64,000 nt of DNA from SIG78 sp036677805 (GCA_036677805.1 JAVBVS010000004.1:62001-126000), one strand, 5' to 3'; shown: positions 44,062 through 52,803, counted from the stretch's first letter. A program made the numbers and translations. Notes: generated by a model from the sequence alone, not told the origin.

Positions 44062-44759
44062 TGACCGGACTCGAAACGGCTGAAGCCGGATTCGATCCGG
44101 CGGCGGCGCTGGCCGGTCTTGCCCGCCAGGCTCAGGTGGACGATTTCCCGGCGCTGCTGGAAAAAGCCGCGCTGCTTTACCGCATTCTGACCGCGGCTAA
44201 TACCCAAGTCAATCTGACCCGGATCGCCTCGGAAGAGGGATTCTGGCTCAAACACGTGGCCGATTCGCTCCTGATCGGCGTTGCGTTTCCCGATCTGGTC
44301 CGGCGGCCCATGCGCGTCGGCGATATCGGCTGCGGCGCCGGCTTTCCATCGCTGATTCTGGCGCTGGCCTATCCGGCGTGGCGGATCACCGCGATCGATT
44401 CGGTGGGCAAAAAAACCGCTTTCGTCGCCAGCGCCGCGGCCGGGCTGGAGCTGGAAAATCTCGAGGTGGTGACGGGCCGCACCCGGGAAATGGGACACAA
44501 GCCGCTGTTTCAGAAGCGGTTCGACCTGCTCACCGCGCGCGCGGTGGGCGAAGCGGCGGTGATTTACGCCGACGCCCGGCGGCTTCTGGCCGATCATGGC
44601 CGCTGGATTTTTTACAAAACGCCGGAGCAGGCGGAAGCCGAACTGGCGGCGCTTCAGAAATCGCCGCCGCCGGGACCGCGGCTGCATTGGCAGCTCACCC
44701 GCCGCGAAGAACTGCCGGACGGGGCGGGCGCCCGGGTCTTTCTCCACGCCCGAAGCTGA
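44061..44759 (+). CDS. rsmG: 16S rRNA (guanine527-N7)-methyltransferase
   Basis: AdoMet-dependent methyltransferase that modifies 16S rRNA. 232 residues. NTQVNLTRIASEEGFWLKHVADSLLI is abbreviated here by its family marks NLTRI and HVADS; the AdoMet motif is GDIGCGAGFPSLILA; TARAVGE follows. Gram-negative relatives are often near gidA or parAB; here the neighbours are a membrane protein and, converging, ybeY. Confidence 0.92.
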   Translation: MTGLETAEAGFDPAAALAGLARQAQVDDFPALLEKAALLYRILTAANTQVNLTRIASEEGFWLKHVADSLLIGVAFPDLVRRPMRVGDIGCGAGFPSLILALAYPAWRITAIDSVGKKTAFVASAAAGLELENLEVVTGRTREMGHKPLFQKRFDLLTARAVGEAAVIYADARRLLADHGRWIFYKTPEQAEAELAALQKSPPPGPRLHWQLTRREELPDGAGARVFLHARS

Positions 44760-44768
44760 ATCGCCGTG

Positions 44769-45254
44769 TCAGGGACGCACCGGGAAGATGCGGTTGAAAT
44801 CACAGGTTTGACGCAGAACTCCGAGCACTTCGGCCTCCCGCCGCCGCATCCGGGCGCGGTCGCGCTCCGTGAGGTCGTTTTCGCCGGCGGCGTGAAGACA
44901 GCCGTGAACCAGATACAGCATCAGCTCATCGGCGAAACTCGAATCGGCCCGCGCCGCGCCTTCGCGCGCGGCGACCTCGACCCCGATCAAAAGCTCCAGC
45001 CCCATGTCGCCCGGAAAAAGCGCTTCCGGCTCTTCCAGATAGGCCAGCGTGATCACATCGGTCGTGCCGTCGACGTTCATGGTGTCGACGTGAGCCTGCG
45101 CCATCGCGCGGTCGTCGAGGAACCAGACCCGGAACTCCCAGTCGGAATCGGTTTTCAACCCGGCCAGCCGGGCGGCGTCAGACATCGCTTTTTTGAGCAG
45201 CTTTCGGTCCGGCGCCGGGCGCCGGGCGCTCCGCCAGGAATAAGTCGTTTTCAT
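44769..45254 (-). CDS. ybeY: Endoribonuclease YbeY, variant metal site
   Basis: Zinc endoribonuclease for rRNA maturation. 161 residues. The family has HGxLHxxGYDH with three zinc histidines; here it reads HGCLHAAGEND, so H117 and H121 remain and the third ligand is D127. NVDGTTDVITLAYLE is the other conserved block. The start at 45254 has GAGGAAA 6 bases upstream, and the resulting N-terminus fits the family, so the gene overlaps the 3' end of the HD gene by 77 bases. It is cotranscribed with that gene, as ybeY often is with phoH or a 7TM-HD gene. Confidence 0.88.
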   Translation of the reverse strand: MKTTYSWRSARRPAPDRKLLKKAMSDAARLAGLKTDSDWEFRVWFLDDRAMAQAHVDTMNVDGTTDVITLAYLEEPEALFPGDMGLELLIGVEVAAREGAARADSSFADELMLYLVHGCLHAAGENDLTERDRARMRRREAEVLGVLRQTCDFNRIFPVRP

Positions 45255-47556
45255 CTTCGTTTTCCTCGTCTCTCGGATAAGCGATGCGGCCGTGGTACAT
45301 GGTGGTCAGCGTCCGCACGAAACTCTCATTGATGCGCGACAGTTCCTCGATCGTAAGGTCGGCGTCGTCGAGCTGGCCGTCACGCCAGCGCTTGCGGAAG
45401 ATTTCGTTGACCATGGCCTCGATTTTGGAGGCGGTCGGTTTTTCCAGCGAACGGCAGGCGGCTTCGCAGGCGTCGGCCAGACTCACGATCACCTCTTCCC
45501 TGGTGTGGGGCAGCGGCCCCGGGTAGCGGTAGTCGCTCTCCACCACCGGATTTTCACCCTGAAGCGCCAGCCGGTAGAAAAATTGGATGAGATCGGTGCC
45601 GTGGTGGCGCTGAATCATGTCGCGCACGATCCGGCAGAGCTTGTGCGAGAGCGCAAGGTCCAGTCCGTCCTTCACATGATTGCTGATGATGATGCTGCTC
45701 ATGCGCGGCGAAAGGTTGGCGTGATGATTGACGCCGTTGAAATTATTTTCCACGAAATATTCCGGATTCTTGAGCTTGCCGATATCGTGGAACAGTGCGC
45801 CGGCCCGCGCCCGCGCCGGATTGGCTCCGATATCGGTGGCGGCATTTTCCGCCAGCATCGCGACATTCTGGCTGTGCTGACTGGTGCCGGGGGCTTTGAG
45901 GTGAAGCTCCTTGAGCAGCGGATGGTTGAAGTCGCACAGCACCATCAGCGACATGTTGGTGATCACGTTGAACAGCAGTTCGAACAGGAAGGTGAGCAAG
46001 AGCGCCGTCACCGCCGTGAACAAGGCGTTGCCGAACGCCAGCGCGCCGGTGAAGAAGAGCACTCGCGGCGCCGCGGTGATGTGCCAGAAAAGATCGAAAT
46101 CGAGCAGCCAGACCGTCACGAATACGCTGCAGAAGGTTCGGGTGAAGAAGGCCCGGTAGTTGCCCGCCCGGCGCACCGTAAGCCCCACCAGCGAACTCAG
46201 CACCAGCCCTTCGAGCGCAACGTTGAACGAGCCCTCCAGCATCAGTGCGCTGACCATGGCCACGAAGAATCCTGCGTAAAGCGACACCCGGTAGCCGGCC
46301 GTCACCGCCAGCAACACCGCCGGCAGAGCCAGCGGCAGCGCATCCGCCACCAGCTCCGGCGGAATCGCCAGGACGCCGCTGAAGAAATAGAACATTTCCA
46401 TCGCCAGATAGTTGATGATCAGCGCCATGGCGGCCACGGTCACGATCAGCGCCACCTGACGGCTGCTGCGCATGATTTCGGGATGGATGTGAACCAGGTA
46501 GAAGCCGGCCAGCAGGATCAGGATCATGCTCCAGAAGGTATGCTGGAAAAAGCGCTGGACGCGGTCGTTGTCCTGATTGTGCGAGTCGATCACCGCGTCC
46601 TGCGCCGCGAGTTCGTCGAGAATCCGGGAGCTGACCAGCTGGTTGCGGCGCACGATCACCTCGTTTTTCTTGACTTCGACCATCGCCGGCTTGACTGCGG
46701 CGATGGCGGCGTCGCGCCGGGCGATGGTGCGCTCCGAGTCAAGTTCGAGATTGCCGCGGCGGTCGAACAGGGCGCCGACCAGCCGGGAAAGCGCCTCCCG
46801 GTCGAGTTGGACCGCCCGGATTTCGGGGCGGTAGCTCAGCAGCAGCGCGGTGAGGTTGTCGATCGCCTGGGTGCAGGCGACGACCTCGCGGCGCGGCCGC
46901 GCCTGACGGTCGCGGCCGACGGCGTCGATGATCCGGACCGGCAGGTCTTCCGGCATGGCGGAAGCTTCGATATCGTCGATGATGCCGCCGGCGAGCAGCG
47001 CATTGAGTTCCCGGATGAATTCGTCCTTGAGCAGCTGGTCGTCATCGAGGTGGGCGACGATCTGGAAGGCCGAGGGGCTCAGCGCCGCCAGCGCCTGATC
47101 GATGGCCAGCTCCGGCGCGACGTAAACCTGGCCATCCTCCTCCAGCTCGGCACGGCGCTGCGCGGCGGCGAAAAAAGCATCGAGGTTGCGCCGGATCTGT
47201 TCATTGCGCGGCGTCGCAATCCGGTAATAGCGCGCCTGTTTGAGCGTGGCTTCCTCGCGCAGTCTGGCGGTGGCCGCCTTGTCCTCGTAGGAGAAATCGG
47301 TCCGGGCGAAAATCGTCGCCGGAGCCAGCTGGTGCGGCACCAGCTGCGGCCGCGGCCGCAGCGCGGGCAAGGTCAGCACGGCCACGCAGATCCCCCACAA
47401 AATCAGCGCCATCAGGAGCATCAGCACCGGCGAACGGTCGGCGGCGGCGGTCCAGAGACTTTCCGTGCGGCGCTTCCGGGTACCGAGCTGACCCTTGCGC
47501 TCCATTTCGCGCTGGCGTTTCCGCCGCGCGATCCAATCGCCAAACCAGCTCCACAT
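45178..47556 (-). CDS. 7TM HD-family phosphohydrolase (PgpH-like)
   Basis: A 792-residue membrane enzyme: an N-terminal helix (~residue 35), a large extracytoplasmic 7TMR-HDED domain (~60-330), about seven membrane helices (~340-530), then a cytoplasmic HD domain. HD motifs: NVAMLAENAATDIGANP, LFHDIGKL, HHANLSPRM and QRHHGTDLI. PgpH proteins of this layout degrade c-di-AMP, so it probably controls that messenger. The C-terminal tail is basic-acidic and overlaps ybeY. trpS lies 46 bases upstream. Confidence 0.9.
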   Translation of the reverse strand: MWSWFGDWIARRKRQREMERKGQLGTRKRRTESLWTAAADRSPVLMLLMALILWGICVAVLTLPALRPRPQLVPHQLAPATIFARTDFSYEDKAATARLREEATLKQARYYRIATPRNEQIRRNLDAFFAAAQRRAELEEDGQVYVAPELAIDQALAALSPSAFQIVAHLDDDQLLKDEFIRELNALLAGGIIDDIEASAMPEDLPVRIIDAVGRDRQARPRREVVACTQAIDNLTALLLSYRPEIRAVQLDREALSRLVGALFDRRGNLELDSERTIARRDAAIAAVKPAMVEVKKNEVIVRRNQLVSSRILDELAAQDAVIDSHNQDNDRVQRFFQHTFWSMILILLAGFYLVHIHPEIMRSSRQVALIVTVAAMALIINYLAMEMFYFFSGVLAIPPELVADALPLALPAVLLAVTAGYRVSLYAGFFVAMVSALMLEGSFNVALEGLVLSSLVGLTVRRAGNYRAFFTRTFCSVFVTVWLLDFDLFWHITAAPRVLFFTGALAFGNALFTAVTALLLTFLFELLFNVITNMSLMVLCDFNHPLLKELHLKAPGTSQHSQNVAMLAENAATDIGANPARARAGALFHDIGKLKNPEYFVENNFNGVNHHANLSPRMSSIIISNHVKDGLDLALSHKLCRIVRDMIQRHHGTDLIQFFYRLALQGENPVVESDYRYPGPLPHTREEVIVSLADACEAACRSLEKPTASKIEAMVNEIFRKRWRDGQLDDADLTIEELSRINESFVRTLTTMYHGRIAYPRDEENEDENDLFLAERPAPGAGPKAAQKSDV

Positions 47557-47602
47557 CGTCCGGCATCCTCCAGGATGGTATTGTGATGAAAAATCGTCGG
47601 GT

Positions 47603-48565
47603 TCAGCGCAGTCCGACCGCGCGCCGGACCTTGTCCATGGTCGCGCAGGCGACGCCGCGGGCGCGTTCGGCGCCCCGCTTCAGGATCGCGTCGACGAGGC
47701 CGGTATCTTTCTCCAATTCGGCGCGGCGCTTCCGCATCGGGCCGAAATAATCGTTGAGCAGTTCGAAAAGCGCCAGCTTGGCGTGGCCGTAGCCGAAATT
47801 TCCGGCGCGGTACCGGGCGCAGAGTTCTTCATATTGCGCCGGGGCGGCCATCAGCTTGTAGAGTTTGGCCACGTTGCAGTTTTCGGGGTCCTTGGGCTCT
47901 TCCAGCCCCCTGGAGTCGGTTACGATCGACATCACCAGCTTCTTGATCGCCTTTTCGTGGCCGAACATCGGGATGGTGTTGTCGTAGCTCTTCGACATCT
48001 TCTGGCCGTCGATGCCGGGAATCACCGCGATCTCTTCCGGGATGTGCCCCTCGGGCACGGTGAAGATGTCGCCGTAGTGTTCGTTGAAGCGGATGGCGAG
48101 GTCGCGGGTGATTTCCAGATGCTGTTTCTGGTCTTTGCCGACCGGGACCAGATCGCTCTGGTAGAGCAGAATGTCGGCGGCCATCAGCACCGGATAGGTG
48201 AAAAGGCCGGCATTGGGCATGAAGCCCTTGGCGACCTTGTCCTTGTAGCTGTGGGCGCGTTCGAGGAAACCGACCGTGGTGATGGTGTTGAGCACCCACA
48301 TCAGTTCGGTGACTTCCGGCACGTCGGACTGCCGGAAAAAGACCGTGTGCTCGGGATCGAGCCCGCAGGCCAGAAAATCCAGCGCGACATGATGAACCCG
48401 TTCGCGCAGCGCGGCGGGTTCGGGATTGGTGGTCAGCGCATGGTAATCGGCGATGAACAGAAAGCTTTCCCCGAGTTTCTGGAACTCGAGATTGGGCCGC
48501 ATCGCGCCGAAATAGTTGCCGATATGCAGTGTTCCTGATGGCTGGAAGCCGGAAAGAATTCTCAT
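47603..48565 (-). CDS. trpS: Tryptophanyl-tRNA synthetase
   Basis: Charges tRNA-Trp. Class I motifs: the HIGH-like TLHIGNYFG at residues ~12-20 and the KMSKS motif in GQKMSKSYDNTIP. ATG 48565 gives 320 residues and the canonical MRILSGFQPSG start; longer in-frame starts reach into the promoter. It leads the trpS-HD-ybeY unit. Confidence 0.95.
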   Translation of the reverse strand: MRILSGFQPSGTLHIGNYFGAMRPNLEFQKLGESFLFIADYHALTTNPEPAALRERVHHVALDFLACGLDPEHTVFFRQSDVPEVTELMWVLNTITTVGFLERAHSYKDKVAKGFMPNAGLFTYPVLMAADILLYQSDLVPVGKDQKQHLEITRDLAIRFNEHYGDIFTVPEGHIPEEIAVIPGIDGQKMSKSYDNTIPMFGHEKAIKKLVMSIVTDSRGLEEPKDPENCNVAKLYKLMAAPAQYEELCARYRAGNFGYGHAKLALFELLNDYFGPMRKRRAELEKDTGLVDAILKRGAERARGVACATMDKVRRAVGLR

Positions 48566-48612
48566 CGGAAAAAGCCTCGCAATAGAGATGAATAAATCGC
48601 GTAACAGGATAT

Positions 48613-48641
48613 AATTTACCATAACTTTGATCCGAATGCAA
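48613..48641 (-). promoter_or_regulatory. Promoter of trpS
   Basis: On the minus strand TTGCAT (48641-48636) and TAAATT (48618-48613) with a 17-base spacer. The -35 is one arm of the palindrome at 48635-48659. Confidence 0.6.
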
Positions 48642-48659
48642 ATATTCGAGATTTGCATT
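48635..48659. promoter_or_regulatory. Perfect palindrome covering both -35 boxes of divergent trpS and fabD
   Basis: AATGCAAAT (48635-48643) and ATTTGCATT (48651-48659) are perfect inverted repeats with a 7-base spacer ATTCGAG. Each arm holds the -35 hexamer of one promoter. A dimeric regulator bound here would block or bridge both promoters; symmetric promoters alone could also give it. Confidence 0.5.
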
Positions 48660-48681
48660 TATGGCAAAAAGGCTTTATATT
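48653..48681 (+). promoter_or_regulatory. Promoter of fabD
   Basis: TTGCAT (48653-48658) and TATATT (48676-48681) with a 17-base spacer. A leader of about 130 bases precedes the start codon. Confidence 0.6.
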
Positions 48682-48816
48682 AACCGGGATCAGGTCCGTA
48701 TCGCGACCATGGGGGCCGGGGAATATTGCAGGCGTTGTCCAGCGGGGGGCGGACGCTTTGGGGCCGGAGCTCTGGCGCCGGCGGATTTTCGGCAGCAGCG
48801 AAATATTCGGAGTCAT

Positions 48817-49734
48817 ATGAAAGCATTTTTCGCATTTTCTGGACAGGGCGCCCAGACCGTGGGCATGGGGCGCGATCTCTACGAGCAATCTCCGGCGGCC
48901 AGAGCCGTATTCGACGAGGCGGACCGGGTGCTCGGTTATTCGGTTCGGGAAATCTGTTTCGACGGTCCGGCCGAGAAGTTGACTGAAACCACCTATTGCC
49001 AGCCCGCGATCTACACCGTGAGCGTGGCCTGTCTCGAGGCCTTCCGCGCCAGATTCGGCGAGGCGGTGACGCCGACGGCTTGCGCCGGGCTGAGTCTGGG
49101 CGAATACGGCGCGCTCTACGCCGGCGGCGCTTTCACCTTTGCCGACGGTCTGACGCTGCTTGCCCGCCGCGCCGAGCTGATGGACAAAGCCTGCCGCGAA
49201 ACCGACGGCGCCATGGCTTCGGTGCTGGGCGGCGAACGTTCGGTGATCAAGGAAGTGACCGGCGGCTGCGAAGTCGATATCGCCAATTTCAACAGTCCGG
49301 CGCAAGTGGTGATTTCCGGTTCCGCCGCGCAGGTGGAGCGGGCGATCAATCTGCTCAAGGAGAAGGGCATCACCAAGATCATTCCGCTGAAAGTGGCGGG
49401 TGCGTTTCATTCGCGGCTGATGAAGTGCGCCGGGGCGGCGCTCAAGCCGGTGCTCAACGCCGCCGAAATCAAAATGCCCGCAGTGCCGGTCTATCACAAC
49501 CTGACCGCGCAGTCGGCCGGCTCGGTTTCCGAGCTCAAGGCCAACCTCGCCGGGCAGGTGGCCGGTTCGGTGCGCTGGGAAGAGTGCGTGCGCGCCATGG
49601 CGGCCGCCGGCGGCGACACCATGATCGAATTCGGTCCCGGCAACGTGCTGACCGGGCTGCTGAAACGGACGCTGCCGGAGATCAAGTGTTTCAACGTCAA
49701 CAGCGTGGAAACGCTGGAGGCGGTTCAGATCTGA
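48817..49734 (+). CDS. fabD: Malonyl-CoA:ACP transacylase
   Basis: Loads malonate on ACP for fatty-acid synthesis. 305 residues. The start FSGQGAQTVGMG is diagnostic; the nucleophile is S93 in AGLSLGEY; GAFHSRLM holds the catalytic His. ATG 48817 has GGAG 4 bases upstream; longer in-frame starts run into the leader. fabG and acpP follow in the usual order; fabH, plsX and fabF are not in the window. Confidence 0.95.
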   Translation: MKAFFAFSGQGAQTVGMGRDLYEQSPAARAVFDEADRVLGYSVREICFDGPAEKLTETTYCQPAIYTVSVACLEAFRARFGEAVTPTACAGLSLGEYGALYAGGAFTFADGLTLLARRAELMDKACRETDGAMASVLGGERSVIKEVTGGCEVDIANFNSPAQVVISGSAAQVERAINLLKEKGITKIIPLKVAGAFHSRLMKCAGAALKPVLNAAEIKMPAVPVYHNLTAQSAGSVSELKANLAGQVAGSVRWEECVRAMAAAGGDTMIEFGPGNVLTGLLKRTLPEIKCFNVNSVETLEAVQI

Positions 49735-49802
49735 CCATTGTCGAATATCAACCCGAGGCCGCCGGCGGCAAATCCCGGCGGCCGGATTTTTGCAGGAAAG
49801 GA

Positions 49803-50567
49803 ATGCAAAAGATCATGAGTGCGGAAAAACGTTTGGAAGGCAAGGTGGCGCTGGTCACCGGTGGTGCGCGCGGTATCGGCAAAGCGATTTCGGCGCGTCT
49901 GGCGGCCGAGGGCGCCAGCCTGGCGCTGGTCGATATCATGCTCGATGTGGCGCAGGCGACTGCGGACGAGTTCGCGAAGCAGGGCGTGACCGCCCGGGCG
50001 TATGCGGCCAATGTGGCCAATTTCGCCGAGGCGGAAGCGACGGTGGCCAAGGTGGTGGAAGATTTCGGCAAGCTCGATATTCTGGTCAACAACGCCGGGA
50101 TCACCCGCGACACCCTGATGCTGCGCATGACCGAGGAAGATTTCGACAAGGTGATCGCAGTCAATCTGAAGGGCACCTTCAACTTCACCAAGGCCGCGAT
50201 CCGGCCGATGATGAAGGCCCGTTCCGGCAAGATCGTGAATATCGCGTCGGTCGTCGGGCGCATGGGCAACGTCGGCCAGGCCAACTATGCCGCCAGCAAG
50301 GCCGGCGTGATCGGCCTGACCAAGACCGTGGCCAAGGAATTCGCTTCGCGCAACATTCAGGCCAACGCGGTGGCGCCGGGCTACATCATCACCGACATGA
50401 CCGGCAAGCTTTCCGAAGAAGCTCAGCAGGCGTTTCTGCGGGTGATTCCGATGGGGCGCGGCGGCACGCCGGAAGATGTGGCCAACGTGGTCTATTTTCT
50501 CGCCTCTCCGGATTCGGACTATGTGACCGGCCAGGTGATCAACATCGATGGCGGAATGTTGATGTAA
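49803..50567 (+). CDS. fabG: 3-oxoacyl-ACP reductase
   Basis: NADPH-dependent SDR of fatty-acid elongation. The cofactor motif is TGGARGIGKAIS; NNAGITRD and the YAASKAG active site (Tyr/Lys) are intact; the end is GQVINIDGGMLM. ATG 49803 is set by AGGA 5 bases upstream; ATG 49815 (MSAEKRLEGK) is an equally plausible start 12 bases later. Length 254 or 250 residues. Confidence 0.95.
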   Translation: MQKIMSAEKRLEGKVALVTGGARGIGKAISARLAAEGASLALVDIMLDVAQATADEFAKQGVTARAYAANVANFAEAEATVAKVVEDFGKLDILVNNAGITRDTLMLRMTEEDFDKVIAVNLKGTFNFTKAAIRPMMKARSGKIVNIASVVGRMGNVGQANYAASKAGVIGLTKTVAKEFASRNIQANAVAPGYIITDMTGKLSEEAQQAFLRVIPMGRGGTPEDVANVVYFLASPDSDYVTGQVINIDGGMLM

Positions 50568-50611
50568 GTGGTTGCCGTGACGCGAAAATCAGGTTATTTT
50601 TCGGAAAAAGC

Positions 50612-50640
50612 TTGATTTTTTGCGATTGTGGTGATATTTT
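50612..50640 (+). promoter_or_regulatory. Extended -10 promoter of acpP
   Basis: TTGATT (50612-50617) and TATTTT (50635-50640) with a 17-base spacer, plus TG one base before the -10 (extended -10). It gives acpP its own promoter within the fab cluster, as its high expression would require. Confidence 0.55.
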
Positions 50641-50740
50641 AAATGAAGTTGTTTTCCCGGTGGTGTATTCCGCCGCAGGGACACAGGTTTTGCGTAATAC
50701 TCGTGCAAGATTCACGGTAAACAAATTTGGAGAATGGAAA

Positions 50741-50980
50741 ATGTCTTCTGTTGCTGAAAAAGTTAAGAGCATCGTCGTGGCCCAGCTGGGCGTCACCGAA
50801 GATCAGGTCACTCCCGAAGCCAAGTTCATCGAAGACCTCGGCGCCGACTCTCTCGACCTGGTGGAACTGGTCATGGCCTTCGAAGAAGGCTTCAACTCCG
50901 ACATTCCGGACGAAGATGCCGAAAAGCTGACCACCGTCGGCAAGGCGATCGAATACATCGAAGGCAAGATGGCGGAATAA
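50741..50980 (+). CDS. acpP: Acyl carrier protein
   Basis: 79-residue acidic carrier; the phosphopantetheine serine is S37 in GADSLDLVELVMAFEE. A GGAG lies 9-12 bases before ATG 50741. It follows fabG after 173 bases and has its own promoter and a strong terminator. Confidence 0.97.
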   Translation: MSSVAEKVKSIVVAQLGVTEDQVTPEAKFIEDLGADSLDLVELVMAFEEGFNSDIPDEDAEKLTTVGKAIEYIEGKMAE

Positions 50981-51000
50981 CGCTCCTCCGTTTGTGCGAT

Positions 51001-51039
51001 AAAAAATCCTCCGGACCTGCTGGTTCGGAGGATTTTTTT
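51001..51039. terminator. Bidirectional intrinsic terminator (acpP / plsC-like)
   Basis: A-tract plus TCCTCCGGACC (51001-51017) pairs with GGTTCGGAGGA plus T7 (51022-51039), with one G-U pair and the loop TGCTG. It ends acpP on the plus strand and the convergent acyltransferase gene on the minus strand. Confidence 0.88.
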
Positions 51040-51063
51040 ATGATCCGGCCGCGTCGGTCCGGG

Positions 51064-51858
51064 TCAGTCGGCCATGGCGGGACAACCCTTGCTTTCGGCC
51101 GGAAAGGGCAGACGGCGATCGTTCTCCGCCGCCTGCATCATGGCTTCGATTCGCGCGGCCAGCTGTTTGCGGTCTTCGCCGGGCTCGACCGTGACCAGGG
51201 GCAAGGCGGCCACCCGGGCGCGGATTTCCTTGCGGCCCAGCAGCGCCCAGACATGGGGCAGCAGGGTCTGATCGCCGAACCAGGCCGGGGTCCAGCCGTC
51301 CGCGCCGGTTTCATAGCGGGTGATCACCGGCTGGATTTGGTAGCGGGTGCCGATCACGGTTTCGAACGGCGTCGATTTGAAGGGCAGCAGGCCGTGGCGG
51401 CCGTCGGTCGAAGTTCCTTCCGGATAAACCAGCAGCGAAACGCCGTCGTTCAGGGTGCGCCGGAATTCTTCCAGCACGTTCCGGGATTTCTGCCGCGAAC
51501 TCCGGTCGATCCACACCGGGCGGCTGATGGCCAGATAACAGCCCAGCACCGGCCAGCGGCGGATTTCCGCCTTGGGGGCGAAGCGGATCGGAAACAGCGA
51601 GGCGTGGACCAGCACGTCAATATAGCCCTGATGGTTGGAAACGATCAGCACGCCTTCCGGCACTTCGTGATCGCAGAGAAACTCAACCTTGACATGGATG
51701 GCCCAGGTCAGGAAACGGCCCCATTTCCGGGTGCAGCGCGCTACCCGGCGGATTCCGCCGCGGTCGCCGACGGCAAACAGCAGCGACCACAATGCAAACG
51801 GCCACATCCACAGGAGAAAAAGTCCCAGCCGCCACAATTTTCGTCCCAACGCCGCCAT
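51064..51858 (-). CDS. 1-acyl-glycerol-3-phosphate acyltransferase family (PlsC/OlsA-like)
   Basis: Membrane-associated O-acyltransferase of 264 residues. The HX4D active site is NHQGYID, and YPEGTST is the second PlsC motif. A hydrophobic N-terminus (LGLFLLWMWPFALWSLLFAV) anchors it. ATG 51858 is favoured by GGGGGA 6 bases upstream; an in-frame ATG two codons earlier (51864) is possible. It lies 33 bases downstream of an OlsB-like gene, so it may be OlsA acting on lyso-ornithine lipid rather than a phosphatidic-acid enzyme. Confidence 0.88.
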   Translation of the reverse strand: MAALGRKLWRLGLFLLWMWPFALWSLLFAVGDRGGIRRVARCTRKWGRFLTWAIHVKVEFLCDHEVPEGVLIVSNHQGYIDVLVHASLFPIRFAPKAEIRRWPVLGCYLAISRPVWIDRSSRQKSRNVLEEFRRTLNDGVSLLVYPEGTSTDGRHGLLPFKSTPFETVIGTRYQIQPVITRYETGADGWTPAWFGDQTLLPHVWALLGRKEIRARVAALPLVTVEPGEDRKQLAARIEAMMQAAENDRRLPFPAESKGCPAMAD

Positions 51859-51891
51859 CGCCATTCCCCCGAAATCCCAAATTCCTTCCGG

Positions 51892-52716
51892 TCAGGAAAC
51901 GCGTCCGTCACAGAAAAAATGACGGGCATATTTCCGATTGATTTCATTGAAATCGAACAATACCAGAAAATCGATCGCGCCGAATTCGCGATCCAGCACC
52001 GGCACCCCGCAGAGTCTGGCGCCGAGCCGCAGATAGCCCTTGAGCAGCGGCGGCATCCAGCGGGTCAGCTCGGACTGCTTCGCTCCGGTCAAATACTCCT
52101 CCACTATGCTTGCTTCCGCCTCCGGCAGCTCATAGCCATCCTGGGGCAACGCCGCGACGGCGGTGGAAAATGTCCCGTCCTGCGACTGAAGGTGGCGATA
52201 GAGCGCCCAGCCGATCGCCGGATCGACCGTTTCCAGACTGACGCAGCCCAGCAGATAACGGCACTGCGAACGGCGCTGGAGCACCGCCATGCCTGCCCAG
52301 AGCAGCGCCACCACCGCCCCGTTGCGGAATTCCGGACTGACGCAGGAGCGCCCGACTTCGATCGAAAGCGGCGCGATTTTATCCAGTCCCGCAATCCGAT
52401 ACTCCCGCTCAGAGTAAAACCCGATGCCGTGGGTCGCCACCAGCCCGGGATGGACCCGATAGGTGCCGACGATTTCATTGCGCCCACGGTCGACAATGAT
52501 CAGATGCAGGCAATAGCGATCGAACTCGTCGATATCCAGACCGTCGTCCGCCGTCACGCTTTCCATGTGCCCCTGCTCGGCCATGAAAACCCGGTACCGG
52601 AGCCGCTGCGCCGCTTCAACCTCGGCCGGATTCTCCGCGAGTTTGATCAGAAAATGTTCCCGTTCAGCCAGAACCGGCGGCTCCAGTAATTGCCGCAGTG
52701 CTTCATTATCAGTCAC
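51892..52716 (-). CDS. OlsB-like N-acyltransferase (GNAT, hemolysin family)
   Basis: 274 residues from GTG 52716. The GNAT fold of the OlsB/hemolysin family is recognised by RLRYRVFMAEQG, DIDEFDRYCLHLIIVD, VGTYRVHPG, IEVGRSCVSPEFRNGAVVALLW and YLLGCVSLE. This family moves a 3-hydroxyacyl group from ACP to an amino acid, usually ornithine, in the first step of ornithine-lipid synthesis. Start: upstream in-frame ATGs run through AT-rich intergenic DNA, so the GTG in front of TDNEALRQ is preferred; its ribosome site is weak. A PlsC-like gene follows, and acpP is adjacent. Confidence 0.8.
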   Translation of the reverse strand: MTDNEALRQLLEPPVLAEREHFLIKLAENPAEVEAAQRLRYRVFMAEQGHMESVTADDGLDIDEFDRYCLHLIIVDRGRNEIVGTYRVHPGLVATHGIGFYSEREYRIAGLDKIAPLSIEVGRSCVSPEFRNGAVVALLWAGMAVLQRRSQCRYLLGCVSLETVDPAIGWALYRHLQSQDGTFSTAVAALPQDGYELPEAEASIVEEYLTGAKQSELTRWMPPLLKGYLRLGARLCGVPVLDREFGAIDFLVLFDFNEINRKYARHFFCDGRVS

Positions 52717-52788
52717 TTGAATCCAATTCCATGATTTTATGAAAAAATTTCGTACGCTTATAGACCGGAAAACGCGATAAAATACTCC

Positions 52789-52803
52789 ATATTCTCCGAA
52801 TAT
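52789..52803. promoter_or_regulatory. Short palindrome upstream of the OlsB-like gene
   Basis: ATATTC-TCC-GAATAT is a perfect 6-bp inverted repeat with a 3-base spacer, in the AT-rich 211-base gap about 75 bases before the GTG start. A possible operator; nothing else is recognised in this gap. Confidence 0.3.
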
